Shown here piece after piece: positions 57,129 through 64,000 of a DNA stretch of 64,000 nt. The notes beneath the pieces are model-generated. The model did not search any database. It saw only the letters and a list, made by a program, of their open reading frames with translations, and had not been told where the DNA came from. Source of the stretch: Streptomyces resistomycificus (lineage in GTDB: Bacteria; Actinomycetota; Actinomycetes; Streptomycetales; Streptomycetaceae); contig NZ_KQ948997.1 of NCBI RefSeq assembly GCF_001514265.1, forward strand, positions 248,001 through 312,000, in the 5' to 3' direction. Both the position numbers and the translations under genes were made by a program. Numbering within the stretch: the stretch's first letter is position 1; each line of letters starts with the position of its first letter.

Positions 57129-58457
57129 ATGATGCGACGACGTACGACCCTGCTCGCCAGCTGCACGGCCCTCGCCCTGGCGCTCGGTGCGACCGCCTGT
57201 GGCGGTGGCGGCCCCGTCACGGCCGGCGGCGGCGACAAGGCACTCAGCGGCCAGACCGTCACCGTGGCCGGCGTCTGGTCCGGCAGCGAACAGAAGAACT
57301 TCCAGAAGGTCCTGGAGGCCTTCTCCGAGAAGACCGGCGCCAAGACGCAGTTCGTGTCCACCGGGGACAACGTCTCCACCGTCGTCGGCAGCAAGATCGA
57401 GGGCGGCAACGCCCCCGACGTGGTGATGGTGCCGCAGGTCGGCGTGCTGAAGCAGTTCGCCGAGAAGGGCTGGCTCAAGCCCCTGTCCAAGACGACCCGG
57501 CAGTCCGTCGACGCCAACTACGCGAACGTCTGGAAGACGTACGGCAGCGTCGACGGCACCCTCTACGGCCTCTACTTCAAGGCCGCCCACAAGTCGACCG
57601 TCTGGTACAGCCCCGACGCCCTCGCCCAGGCCGGCGTCAAGCCGCCGACGACGTACGACCAGATGCTGAAGGCCGGGCACACCGTCTCCGACTCCGGTCT
57701 CGCCGCCTTCTCGGTGGCCGGCCAGGACGGCTGGACGCTCACCGACTGGTTCGAGAACATCTATCTCTCCCAGGCCGGACCCGAGAAGTACGACGCCCTC
57801 GCCGCGCATCGGCTGAAGTGGACCGACGTGTCCGTGGTCAGGGCGCTCACCACGCTGGGCAAGCTGTTCAAGGACGGGCAGCTGATCGCGGGCGGGCAGA
57901 AGGAAGCCCTCAACACCGACTTCCCGGGCTCGGTGGAGAAGGTGTTCGGGCCCGAGCCCGAGGCCGGCATGGTCTACGAGGGCGACTTCGTCGCCGGGGT
58001 CGCCAAGGACCAGTTCGGCAGGACGATCGGCCAGGACGCGAACTTCTTCCCGTTCCCGGCGGTCGACGGCGGTGAGGCGCCGGTGGTCAGCGGCGGCGAC
58101 GCGGCCGTGGTGCTGAAGGACGGCAAGAACCAGAAGGCCGCGACCCGGCTCCTGGAGTACCTGGCGACTCCCGAGGCCGCGGCCGTGTGGGCCGAGGCGG
58201 GCGGTTTCCTGTCCCCGAACAAGAACCTCGACCTGGCGTCGTACGGCGACGACGTCACGCGTGCCACCGCCAAGTCGCTCGTCGACGCCGGGGATTCGGT
58301 CCGCTTCGACATGTCCGACCAGGCTCCGGCGGCCTTCGGCGGCACGAAGGGGGCGGGCGAGTGGAAGCTGCTCCAAGACTTCCTGCGCGACCCGTCCGAC
58401 CCGAAGGCGACGGCGGCCGGGCTGGAAGCCGCGGCGGCCAAGGCATACCGGGGCTGA
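57129..58457 (+). CDS. Sugar ABC transporter substrate-binding lipoprotein
   Basis: 442 aa from ATG 57129 (ATG 57132 is next), with AAGGGA upstream. The lipoprotein signal RRRTTLLASCTALALALGAT ends in ACGG with Cys about 25. Mature: VTVAGVWSGSEQKNFQKVLE, TGDNVSTVVGSKIEGGNAPD, WTLTDWFENIYLSQAGPEKY, ATRLLEYLATPEAAAVWAEA. It is SBP_bac_1 type, for alpha-glucosides or other oligosaccharides. It is directly followed by the two permease genes (6-bp gap). Confidence 0.93.
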   Translation: MMRRRTTLLASCTALALALGATACGGGGPVTAGGGDKALSGQTVTVAGVWSGSEQKNFQKVLEAFSEKTGAKTQFVSTGDNVSTVVGSKIEGGNAPDVVMVPQVGVLKQFAEKGWLKPLSKTTRQSVDANYANVWKTYGSVDGTLYGLYFKAAHKSTVWYSPDALAQAGVKPPTTYDQMLKAGHTVSDSGLAAFSVAGQDGWTLTDWFENIYLSQAGPEKYDALAAHRLKWTDVSVVRALTTLGKLFKDGQLIAGGQKEALNTDFPGSVEKVFGPEPEAGMVYEGDFVAGVAKDQFGRTIGQDANFFPFPAVDGGEAPVVSGGDAAVVLKDGKNQKAATRLLEYLATPEAAAVWAEAGGFLSPNKNLDLASYGDDVTRATAKSLVDAGDSVRFDMSDQAPAAFGGTKGAGEWKLLQDFLRDPSDPKATAAGLEAAAAKAYRG

Positions 58458-58463
58458 CCGGTC

Positions 58464-59828
58464 ATGACCACCACACTGGTGAAAGAGAAAGAGACGAGCC
58501 CGCCGCACGACGGGCACGCGGAGCGTGCGCGGCGCACGCGACGGCGCGGGCGGATCGTCGCCCTGCTGTTCGTCTTCCCCGCGCTGCTGCTGCTCGGCGC
58601 CCTCGTCGTCTACCCCGTGCTGTTCTCCGTCGGGCGCAGCTTCTTCGACGCCTCCGGCACCCGCTTCGTGGGCGGCGAGAACTACTCCGAGATGTTCCAC
58701 GACCCGGCCACGCTCAAGGCCGTCCGCAACACGACGATCTGGGTGGTCGTGGCCCCGGCGCTGCTGACCGGCCTGGGGCTGATCCTTGCCGTGCTGGTGG
58801 AGAAGGTGCGCTGGGCGACGGCGTTCAAGCTGCTGCTGTTCATGCCGATGGCGGTGTCCTTCCTCGCCGCGGGCATCATCTTCCGGCTCGCCTACGACGA
58901 GGACCCGGACAAGGGCGTGCTGAACGCCGCCGTCGTCTCCGTCCACGACGCGTTCGCGGGCACGTCGTCCTACCCGACCGCCCGGGCCCGTGACGGCCTG
59001 GGCCTGACGAAGGGCGCGGACGGCTCGTACCGGACGGGCGCGGGTGTGTCGCCGGGCGACTCGGTGGCGCTCGGGCTGGTCGGCGTGGCGCCGCGGGACC
59101 TTCCCGCGGGTGCCGTGCCCGCGTACGCGGCGGCGGGGCGCGAGGCGGCGCCGGACGAGCTGAGCGGAGTCGTCTACCTGGACTTCACACCCGGTGGGGG
59201 AGGGGAGCAGGGGAAGGTCGACCGACGGGAGAGCGGGCTGCCGGAGATGAAGGTCGAGGCGGTGCGCGGCGGGGAGGCGGTCGCCACGGCGACCACCGCG
59301 GCCGACGGCTCCTTCCGCTTCTCGGGGCTGGACTCGGGCTCGTACTCGGTCCGGCTGCCCGCGTCGAACTTCGCCCCGCCGTACGAGGGTGTCTCCTGGC
59401 TCGGGCCGACGCTCGTCACTCCGGCGATCATCGGGGCGTACCTGTGGATCTGGACCGGCTTCGCGATGGTGCTGATCGGCGCCGGGCTCGCGACACTGCC
59501 GCGGGACGCGCTGGAAGCGGCGCGGATGGACGGCGCGAGCGAGTGGCAGATCTTCCGGCGGATCACGGTACCGCTGCTGGCACCCGTCCTGACCGTGGTG
59601 TTCGTGACGCTCGTGATCAACGTGATGAAGGTCTTCGACCTCGTCTACATCATCGCGCCCGGGCCCGTGCAGGAGGACGCGACCGTGCTCGCGACCCAGA
59701 TGTGGCTGGTGTCGTTCGGCGGTGGCAACAACCAGGGGCTGGGCAGCGCCCTCGGGGTCCTGCTGCTGCTCCTGGTGCTCCCGGCCATGGTCTTCAACGT
59801 CCGCCGTTTCCGAAGGAGTCAGCGATGA
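58464..59828 (+). CDS. MalF-like ABC permease with inserted extracellular domain
   Basis: 454 aa from ATG 58464. TM1 region: RIVALLFVFPALLLLGALVV; then FKLLLFMPMAVSFLAAGIIF near 120-140. Between about residues 150 and 312 there is a long insert ending in an Ig/CarboxypepD-reg-like beta-sandwich (GVVYLDFTPGGGG, LPEMKVEAVRGG, TTAADGSFRFSGLDSGSYSV). The core then resumes with PTLVTPAIIGAYLWIWTGFA and the EAA loop EAARMDGASEWQIF near residue 350, which contacts the ATPase. No ATPase gene is in the cluster; a shared MsiK-type ATPase elsewhere is the usual Streptomyces solution. Confidence 0.92.
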   Translation: MTTTLVKEKETSPPHDGHAERARRTRRRGRIVALLFVFPALLLLGALVVYPVLFSVGRSFFDASGTRFVGGENYSEMFHDPATLKAVRNTTIWVVVAPALLTGLGLILAVLVEKVRWATAFKLLLFMPMAVSFLAAGIIFRLAYDEDPDKGVLNAAVVSVHDAFAGTSSYPTARARDGLGLTKGADGSYRTGAGVSPGDSVALGLVGVAPRDLPAGAVPAYAAAGREAAPDELSGVVYLDFTPGGGGEQGKVDRRESGLPEMKVEAVRGGEAVATATTAADGSFRFSGLDSGSYSVRLPASNFAPPYEGVSWLGPTLVTPAIIGAYLWIWTGFAMVLIGAGLATLPRDALEAARMDGASEWQIFRRITVPLLAPVLTVVFVTLVINVMKVFDLVYIIAPGPVQEDATVLATQMWLVSFGGGNNQGLGSALGVLLLLLVLPAMVFNVRRFRRSQR

Positions 59829-60664
59829 ACACCGTCCGGCGCGGCCTGTCCAACGGTGTGGTGCAGGCCTTCCTCGTGGTGGTCGGGCTGGTCTGGGTCA
59901 CCCCGCTGGCCGGGCTGTTCCTGTCGTCGCTGCGGTCCGCGCAGGACACGGCGACGGGCGGCTGGTGGACCGTGTTCGCCAGTCCCGGCCAGCTGTCCTT
60001 CGACAACTACTCGGCGCTGCTGAAGAACGCCGGGATCACCCAGGCGTTCTGGAACACGGTTCTCATCTCGGTGCCGACGACCGTGCTGGTCGTCGTCCTG
60101 GCCGCGCTCGCCGGATACGCCTTCGCGTGGCTGGACTTCCCCGGGCGGGAGGCGATCTTCCTGGTCGTGGTGGCGTTGCTGGTGGTGCCCGTGCAGATCG
60201 GGCTGCTGCCGGTCGCCAAGCTCTTCGGGCAGCTCGGGTTGTTCGGCACGATTCCCGGTGTGGTGCTGTTCCACGTCGCGTACGGGCTGCCGTTCGCCGT
60301 GTTCCTGCTGCGCAACTACTTCGCCGAGTTGCCGAAGGAGATGCTGGAGGCGGCGCGGATGGACGGCGGAAGCGAATGGCGCATCTTCACGCGGCTGATC
60401 CTGCCGGTGGGCCGGCCGGCCATCGCCAGCCTGGCCATCTTCCAGTTCCTGTGGGTGTGGAACGACATGCTGGTGGCGCTCCTGTTCGCGGACAGCTCGT
60501 CACAACCCCTGACCGTGCAACTCCAGTCGCAGATACGGCAGTTCGGCAGCAACATCGACGTGCTGGCGCCGGGGGCGTTCGTGTCGCTGGTGGTGCCGGT
60601 GGCCGTGTTCTTCGCGTTCCAGCGGCACTTCGTGCAAGGGGTGATGGCGGGATCGGTCAAGTGA
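59825..60664 (+). CDS. MalG-like ABC permease
   Basis: 279 aa from ATG 59825, overlapping the previous stop by ATGA. Six TM helices, from VVQAFLVVVGLVWVTPLAGL through VVVLAALAGYAFAW and FLVVVALLVVPVQIGLLPVA to FVSLVVPVAVFFAFQRHFVQ. The EAA loop is EAARMDGGSEWRIFTRLIL. It pairs with the MalF-like subunit to form the membrane channel for the sugar. A strong terminator follows. Confidence 0.95.
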   Translation: MNTVRRGLSNGVVQAFLVVVGLVWVTPLAGLFLSSLRSAQDTATGGWWTVFASPGQLSFDNYSALLKNAGITQAFWNTVLISVPTTVLVVVLAALAGYAFAWLDFPGREAIFLVVVALLVVPVQIGLLPVAKLFGQLGLFGTIPGVVLFHVAYGLPFAVFLLRNYFAELPKEMLEAARMDGGSEWRIFTRLILPVGRPAIASLAIFQFLWVWNDMLVALLFADSSSQPLTVQLQSQIRQFGSNIDVLAPGAFVSLVVPVAVFFAFQRHFVQGVMAGSVK

Positions 60665-60725
60665 CCGGAGCGTCGCCCCACGGCGGCATGGCGACCCGCT
60701 GAGCGGGCGGAAGCAGCCCGGGGCG

Positions 60726-60764
60726 GTGGGGGCGGTGGAGGAAGGAGACCTCCGCCGCCCCCAC
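60726..60764. terminator. Bidirectional terminator
   Basis: GTGGGGGCGGTGGAGG and CCTCCGCCGCCCCCAC form a 16-bp stem with one T-G pair and a 7-nt loop, between the converging sugar permease and pgl genes. Confidence 0.9.
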
Positions 60765-60771
60765 CCGCACG

Positions 60772-61554
60772 TCACGCGGACGCCGGCGGATACAGCGACC
60801 TGGGCAGCTGGGAGGCGGCCGCCGAGTCCAGCAGCCACAGGGTGCGCTGCCTGCCGTACGCCCCCGCCGCCGGGGCCTGGATCTCGCCCGCGCCCGAGAG
60901 GGCGATCGCCGCGGCCTGGGCCTTGTCCTCGCCGGCGGCCAGGAGCCAGACCTCGCGGGCGGCGCGGATCGCCGGGAGGGTGAGGGTGGTGCGGGTCGGC
61001 GGGGGCTTCGGGGCGCCGTGGACGCCGACGACCGTGCGCTCGGTCTCCCGTACCGCGGGGAGCTCCGGGAACAGGGACGCCACATGGGTGTCCGGGCCGA
61101 CGCCCAGCATCAGGACGTCGAAGGTCGGCACGGCTCCGTGGTTCTCGGGGCCCGCCGCCCGGGACAGCTCCTGCGCGTAGGCGGCGGCCGCCGCGTCCGC
61201 GTCGGCTCCGTGGGGACCGTCCGACGCGGGCATGGCGTGCACGCGCTCGGGGTCCAGGGGCACCGAGTCCAGCAGGGCCTCGCGGGCCTGCGTGACATTG
61301 CGTTCCGGGTCGCCCTCCGGAAGGAACCGCTCGTCACCCCACCACAGGTCCAGCCGCCCCCAGTCGATGGCGTCGCGGGCCGGAGCGGCGGCGAGCGCGG
61401 CCAGCAGGCCGTTGCCGTTGCGGCCGCCCGTCAGGACCACGGACGCCGAGCCCCGGGAGGCCTGCGCGTCCACGACCTTGGTGATCAGACGGGCCGCGGC
61501 GGCCTGGGCCATCAGCTCCTTGTCATGGTGCACGACCAGCTGCGGAGTGCTCAC
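60772..61554 (-). CDS. pgl: 6-phosphogluconolactonase
   Basis: 260 aa from GTG 61554, whose GTGA overlaps the opcA stop. Motifs of the NagB/SugarP_isomerase-type lactonase: VVLTGGRNGNGLLAALA, WGRLDLWWGDERFLPEGDPE, and FDVLMLGVGPDTHVASLFP. It hydrolyses 6-phosphogluconolactone made by Zwf. It is last in the zwf-opcA-pgl overlapping operon. Confidence 0.95.
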   Translation of the reverse strand: MSTPQLVVHHDKELMAQAAAARLITKVVDAQASRGSASVVLTGGRNGNGLLAALAAAPARDAIDWGRLDLWWGDERFLPEGDPERNVTQAREALLDSVPLDPERVHAMPASDGPHGADADAAAAAYAQELSRAAGPENHGAVPTFDVLMLGVGPDTHVASLFPELPAVRETERTVVGVHGAPKPPPTRTTLTLPAIRAAREVWLLAAGEDKAQAAAIALSGAGEIQAPAAGAYGRQRTLWLLDSAAASQLPRSLYPPASA

Positions 61555-62651
61555 TTCGCCGCCGCCTTCTTCACCGGGGCCTGCGCCGCCTCTTCCCTCG
61601 CGGGAGCTTTCGCAGCCGTCTCGACGGGAGCGGCGACCGCGGCCGGTTCTCCTTTGGCCACTGCTTCCGGGGCCTCGGTGTCCGGCTCGCCGCCAAAGGC
61701 CTCGGCGTCCTTGCCGTTGCCGTTGGAGACGTTCAGGCGGTGCACCCCGAACCGCAGCGCGGAGGCGTACGTGTCGTCCGGGTCCAGCCGCCGCAGCTCC
61801 TCCCCGATCAGCTCGGCCGTCTCGCGGCGCTTGAGCGCCACCGCACGGTCGGGCTGACCCTGGATGGAGAGGGTGGCGAGGGAGCCGTCCGCGCGGTCCA
61901 GGACGATCGGGCCGCAGTCGGTCTGCATACGCACCGCCGTGAGGCCGGGGCCCGATGACAGCGACCGCTTCACCGGGACGTCCAGCCGGTCCGCGAGCCA
62001 CATCGCGAGCAGCTCGCAGCTCGGGTTGAACTCCTCGCCCTCCACCTCGACGGCCGCCACCTCGCAGGTGACCTGGTCCAGGGCCGCGGCCAGCATCGAA
62101 CGCCAGGGCGTGATGCGGGTCCACGACAGGTCCGTGTCACCCGGTGTGTAGGCGTCGGCCCGCGAGCCGAGCTCCCGCACCGGCTGCTCGGAGGCGTAGG
62201 TGTCGGTGACCCGGCGCTGGGCGAGGGCGCCCAGCGCGTCGCCCGCCGGGTCCAGGGGCGCGTTCACCGGCCACCAGACCACGACCGGGGCGTCCGGCAG
62301 CAGCAGCGGCAGGACGACCGACTGGGCGTGGTCCACGACCTCGCCGTACAGCCGCAGGACGACCGTCTCGCCGCTGCCCGCGTCGGCGCCCACCCGCACC
62401 TCGGCGTCCAACCGGGACTGGGTACGGTCCCGGGGCGAACGCGAGACGCGCTTGATGACCACGAGCGTGCGCGAGGGGTGCTCGTGCGAGGCGTCGTTGG
62501 CGGCCCTCAGGGCGTCGTACGCGTTCTCCTCGTCCGTGACGATGACCAGTGTGAGCACCATGCCGACGGCCGGTGTGCCGATGGCCCGGCGGCCCTGTAC
62601 CAGCGCCTTGTTGACCTTGCTGGCCGTGGTGTCCGTGAGGTCTATCTTCAT
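61551..62651 (-). CDS. opcA: Glucose-6-phosphate dehydrogenase assembly protein OpcA
   Basis: 366 aa from ATG 62651 (ATGA overlap with zwf). MKIDLTDTTASKVNKALVQG, then VLPLLLPDAPVVVWWPVNAP and ARLMTKVVD-type downstream coupling to pgl. The last ~50 residues are Ala/Pro/Lys-rich low complexity (APAREEAAQAPVKKAAAK). OpcA is an actinobacterial/cyanobacterial partner needed for full Zwf activity. Confidence 0.95.
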   Translation of the reverse strand: MKIDLTDTTASKVNKALVQGRRAIGTPAVGMVLTLVIVTDEENAYDALRAANDASHEHPSRTLVVIKRVSRSPRDRTQSRLDAEVRVGADAGSGETVVLRLYGEVVDHAQSVVLPLLLPDAPVVVWWPVNAPLDPAGDALGALAQRRVTDTYASEQPVRELGSRADAYTPGDTDLSWTRITPWRSMLAAALDQVTCEVAAVEVEGEEFNPSCELLAMWLADRLDVPVKRSLSSGPGLTAVRMQTDCGPIVLDRADGSLATLSIQGQPDRAVALKRRETAELIGEELRRLDPDDTYASALRFGVHRLNVSNGNGKDAEAFGGEPDTEAPEAVAKGEPAAVAAPVETAAKAPAREEAAQAPVKKAAAK

Positions 62652-64000
62652 GGCCGGCGCCAGCTCCGTCCGTCTCGCTCGAGCATTTCGTCCGCCTCGT
62701 TGGGGCCCCAGGTGCCGGCCTGGTACTGGGCGGGCTTGCCGTGCTTGTCCCAGTACACCTCGATCGGGTCGAGGATCTTCCAGGACAGCTCGACCTCCTC
62801 GGTGCGCGGGAAGAGGTTCGAGTCGCCGAGCAGGACGTCGAGGATGAGCCGCTCGTACGCCTCGGGGCTGGACTCCGTGAAGGACTCGCCGTACGCGAAG
62901 TCCATGGACACGTCCCGGATCTCCATGGAGGTGCCGGGCACCTTGGAGCCGAAGCGGACCGTGACGCCCTCGTCGGGCTGGACGCGGATGACGATGGCGT
63001 TCTTGCCGAGCTCCTCCGTCGCCGTGTGGTCGAAGGGGGAGTGCGGGGCCCGCTGGAAGACCACCGCGATCTCGGTGACCCGGCGGCCCAGACGCTTGCC
63101 GGTCCTGAGGTAGAAGGGGACACCCGCCCAGCGGCGGTTGTCGACCTCCAGCTTGATGGCCGCGTACGTGTCGGTCTTCGACTTGGCGTTGATGCCGTCT
63201 TCCTGGAGGTAGCCGATGACCTTCTCGCCACCCTGCCAGCCGGCCGCGTACTGTCCGCGGACGGTGTCGCGGCCCAGGTCCTTGGGCAGCCTCACCGCGC
63301 CGAGCACCTTGGTCTTCTCCGCGGCCAGCGCGTCCGCGTCGAAGGAGGCGGGCTCCTCCATGGCGGTGAGGGCCATCAGCTGGAGCAGGTGGTTCTGGAT
63401 GACGTCGCGGGCGGCGCCGATGCCGTCGTAGTAGCCGGCCCGGCCGCCGATGCCGATGTCCTCGGCCATGGTGATCTGCACGTGGTCCACGAAGGACCGG
63501 TTCCAGATCGGCTCGAACATCGTGTTGGCGAAGCGGAGCGCCAGGATGTTCTGGACGGTCTCCTTGCCCAGGTAGTGGTCGATACGGAAGACCTGGTCCG
63601 GGGCGAAGACCTGGTGGACGATCGCGTTGAGCTCCTCGGCCGACTCGAGGTTGTGCCCGAAGGGCTTCTCGATGACCGCGCGCCGCCAGGAGCCGCTCGT
63701 CTGGTCGGCCAGGTTGTGCTTCTTCAGCTGCTGGATGACGACGGGGAAGGCCGACGGCGGCACCGACAGGTAGAAGGCGAAGTTGCCGCCCGTGCCCTGG
63801 GCCTTGTCGAGCTCCTCGATCGTGCCGCGCAGCCGCTCGAACGCGTCGTCGTCGTCGAAGGTGCCCTGGACGAAGCGCATCCCCTGGATGAGCTGCTGCC
63901 AGACCTCCTCACGGAACGGCGTACGGGCGTGCTCCTTGACCGCGTCGTGGACCTCCTGTGCGAAGTCCTCGTGCTGCCACTCACGGCGTGCGAAGCCGAC
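62648..64000 (-). CDS. zwf: Glucose-6-phosphate 1-dehydrogenase, partial (start beyond the window)
   Basis: The frame is open to the right edge, so the N-terminal NADP-binding part is missing and about 450 residues are visible. FRIDHYLGKETVQNILALRF carries the catalytic His/Lys site; EKPFGHNL and YAAIKLEVDNRRWAGVPFYL are also diagnostic. It oxidises glucose-6-phosphate and makes NADPH. Its stop overlaps the opcA start (ATGA), so the two are translated together, followed by pgl. Confidence 0.98.
   Translation of the reverse strand, partial: VGFARREWQHEDFAQEVHDAVKEHARTPFREEVWQQLIQGMRFVQGTFDDDDAFERLRGTIEELDKAQGTGGNFAFYLSVPPSAFPVVIQQLKKHNLADQTSGSWRRAVIEKPFGHNLESAEELNAIVHQVFAPDQVFRIDHYLGKETVQNILALRFANTMFEPIWNRSFVDHVQITMAEDIGIGGRAGYYDGIGAARDVIQNHLLQLMALTAMEEPASFDADALAAEKTKVLGAVRLPKDLGRDTVRGQYAAGWQGGEKVIGYLQEDGINAKSKTDTYAAIKLEVDNRRWAGVPFYLRTGKRLGRRVTEIAVVFQRAPHSPFDHTATEELGKNAIVIRVQPDEGVTVRFGSKVPGTSMEIRDVSMDFAYGESFTESSPEAYERLILDVLLGDSNLFPRTEEVELSWKILDPIEVYWDKHGKPAQYQAGTWGPNEADEMLERDGRSWRRP

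Overview
The window reads as a Streptomyces (or very close actinomycete) chromosome. Base composition is very GC-rich with strong G/C third positions, GTG starts and 4-bp ATGA/GTGA gene overlaps are common, and the gene orders uvrC-rapZ-yvcK-whiA, gap-pgk-tpiA-secG and zwf-opcA-pgl match the conserved Streptomyces core.

Region 1 (1-1061): the 5' part of an amino-acid-type ABC solute-binding lipoprotein gene (minus strand, cut by the window edge), a gene-poor stretch, and the orphaned 3' end of an MBL-fold hydrolase gene.

Region 2 (about 1050-23106): an integrated element of about 22 kb that splits the MBL-fold hydrolase gene. A large serine recombinase starts 18 bp inside the left junction. 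The two junctions share a 12-bp core with one mismatch, and joining the host flanks rebuilds an in-frame gene. The element supplies its own divergent version of the gene's last ~60 codons, so the hydrolase stays full length. The interior is dense in small genes: zinc ribbons, one- and two-TM peptides, HTH/excisionase-like proteins and a second, tyrosine-type recombinase. Much of it is decaying: a nonsense mutation, a truncated CoiA-like gene, an IS630 copy with two frameshifts, a kinase without its P-loop, a frameshifted HNH gene, and a rotted dnaA paralogue. I see no transfer or replication module. A 698-aa P-loop ATPase next to attR is a possible defence gene.

Region 3 (22924-39491): core chromosome. 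The hydrolase is followed by a mycothiol-dependent isomerase-like gene, uvrA, then a two-gene SLATT / SLOG-TPR module that looks like a nucleotide-signal conflict system. Next come a LacI-pfkB sugar module with a 26-bp perfect operator, an XRE regulator, two tandem repeat arrays, and the coupled uvrC-rapZ-yvcK-whiA operon.

Region 4 (39510-50040): a secreted M14 carboxypeptidase, gap, pgk, tpiA, secG, an RbpA-family gene, an MFS exporter and pgi, most separated by clear hairpin terminators.

Region 5 (50096-60764): a PadR-ATPase-FtsX-type exporter operon divergent from a sugar ABC/GH13 locus (binding protein, glucosidase, second binding protein, MalF-like permease with an inserted extracellular domain, MalG-like permease). 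Three related TACCTAACA-type inverted repeats mark this locus.

Region 6 (60772-64000): pgl, opcA and zwf in one overlapping minus-strand operon, the oxidative pentose phosphate branch that shares glucose-6-phosphate with pgi upstream.
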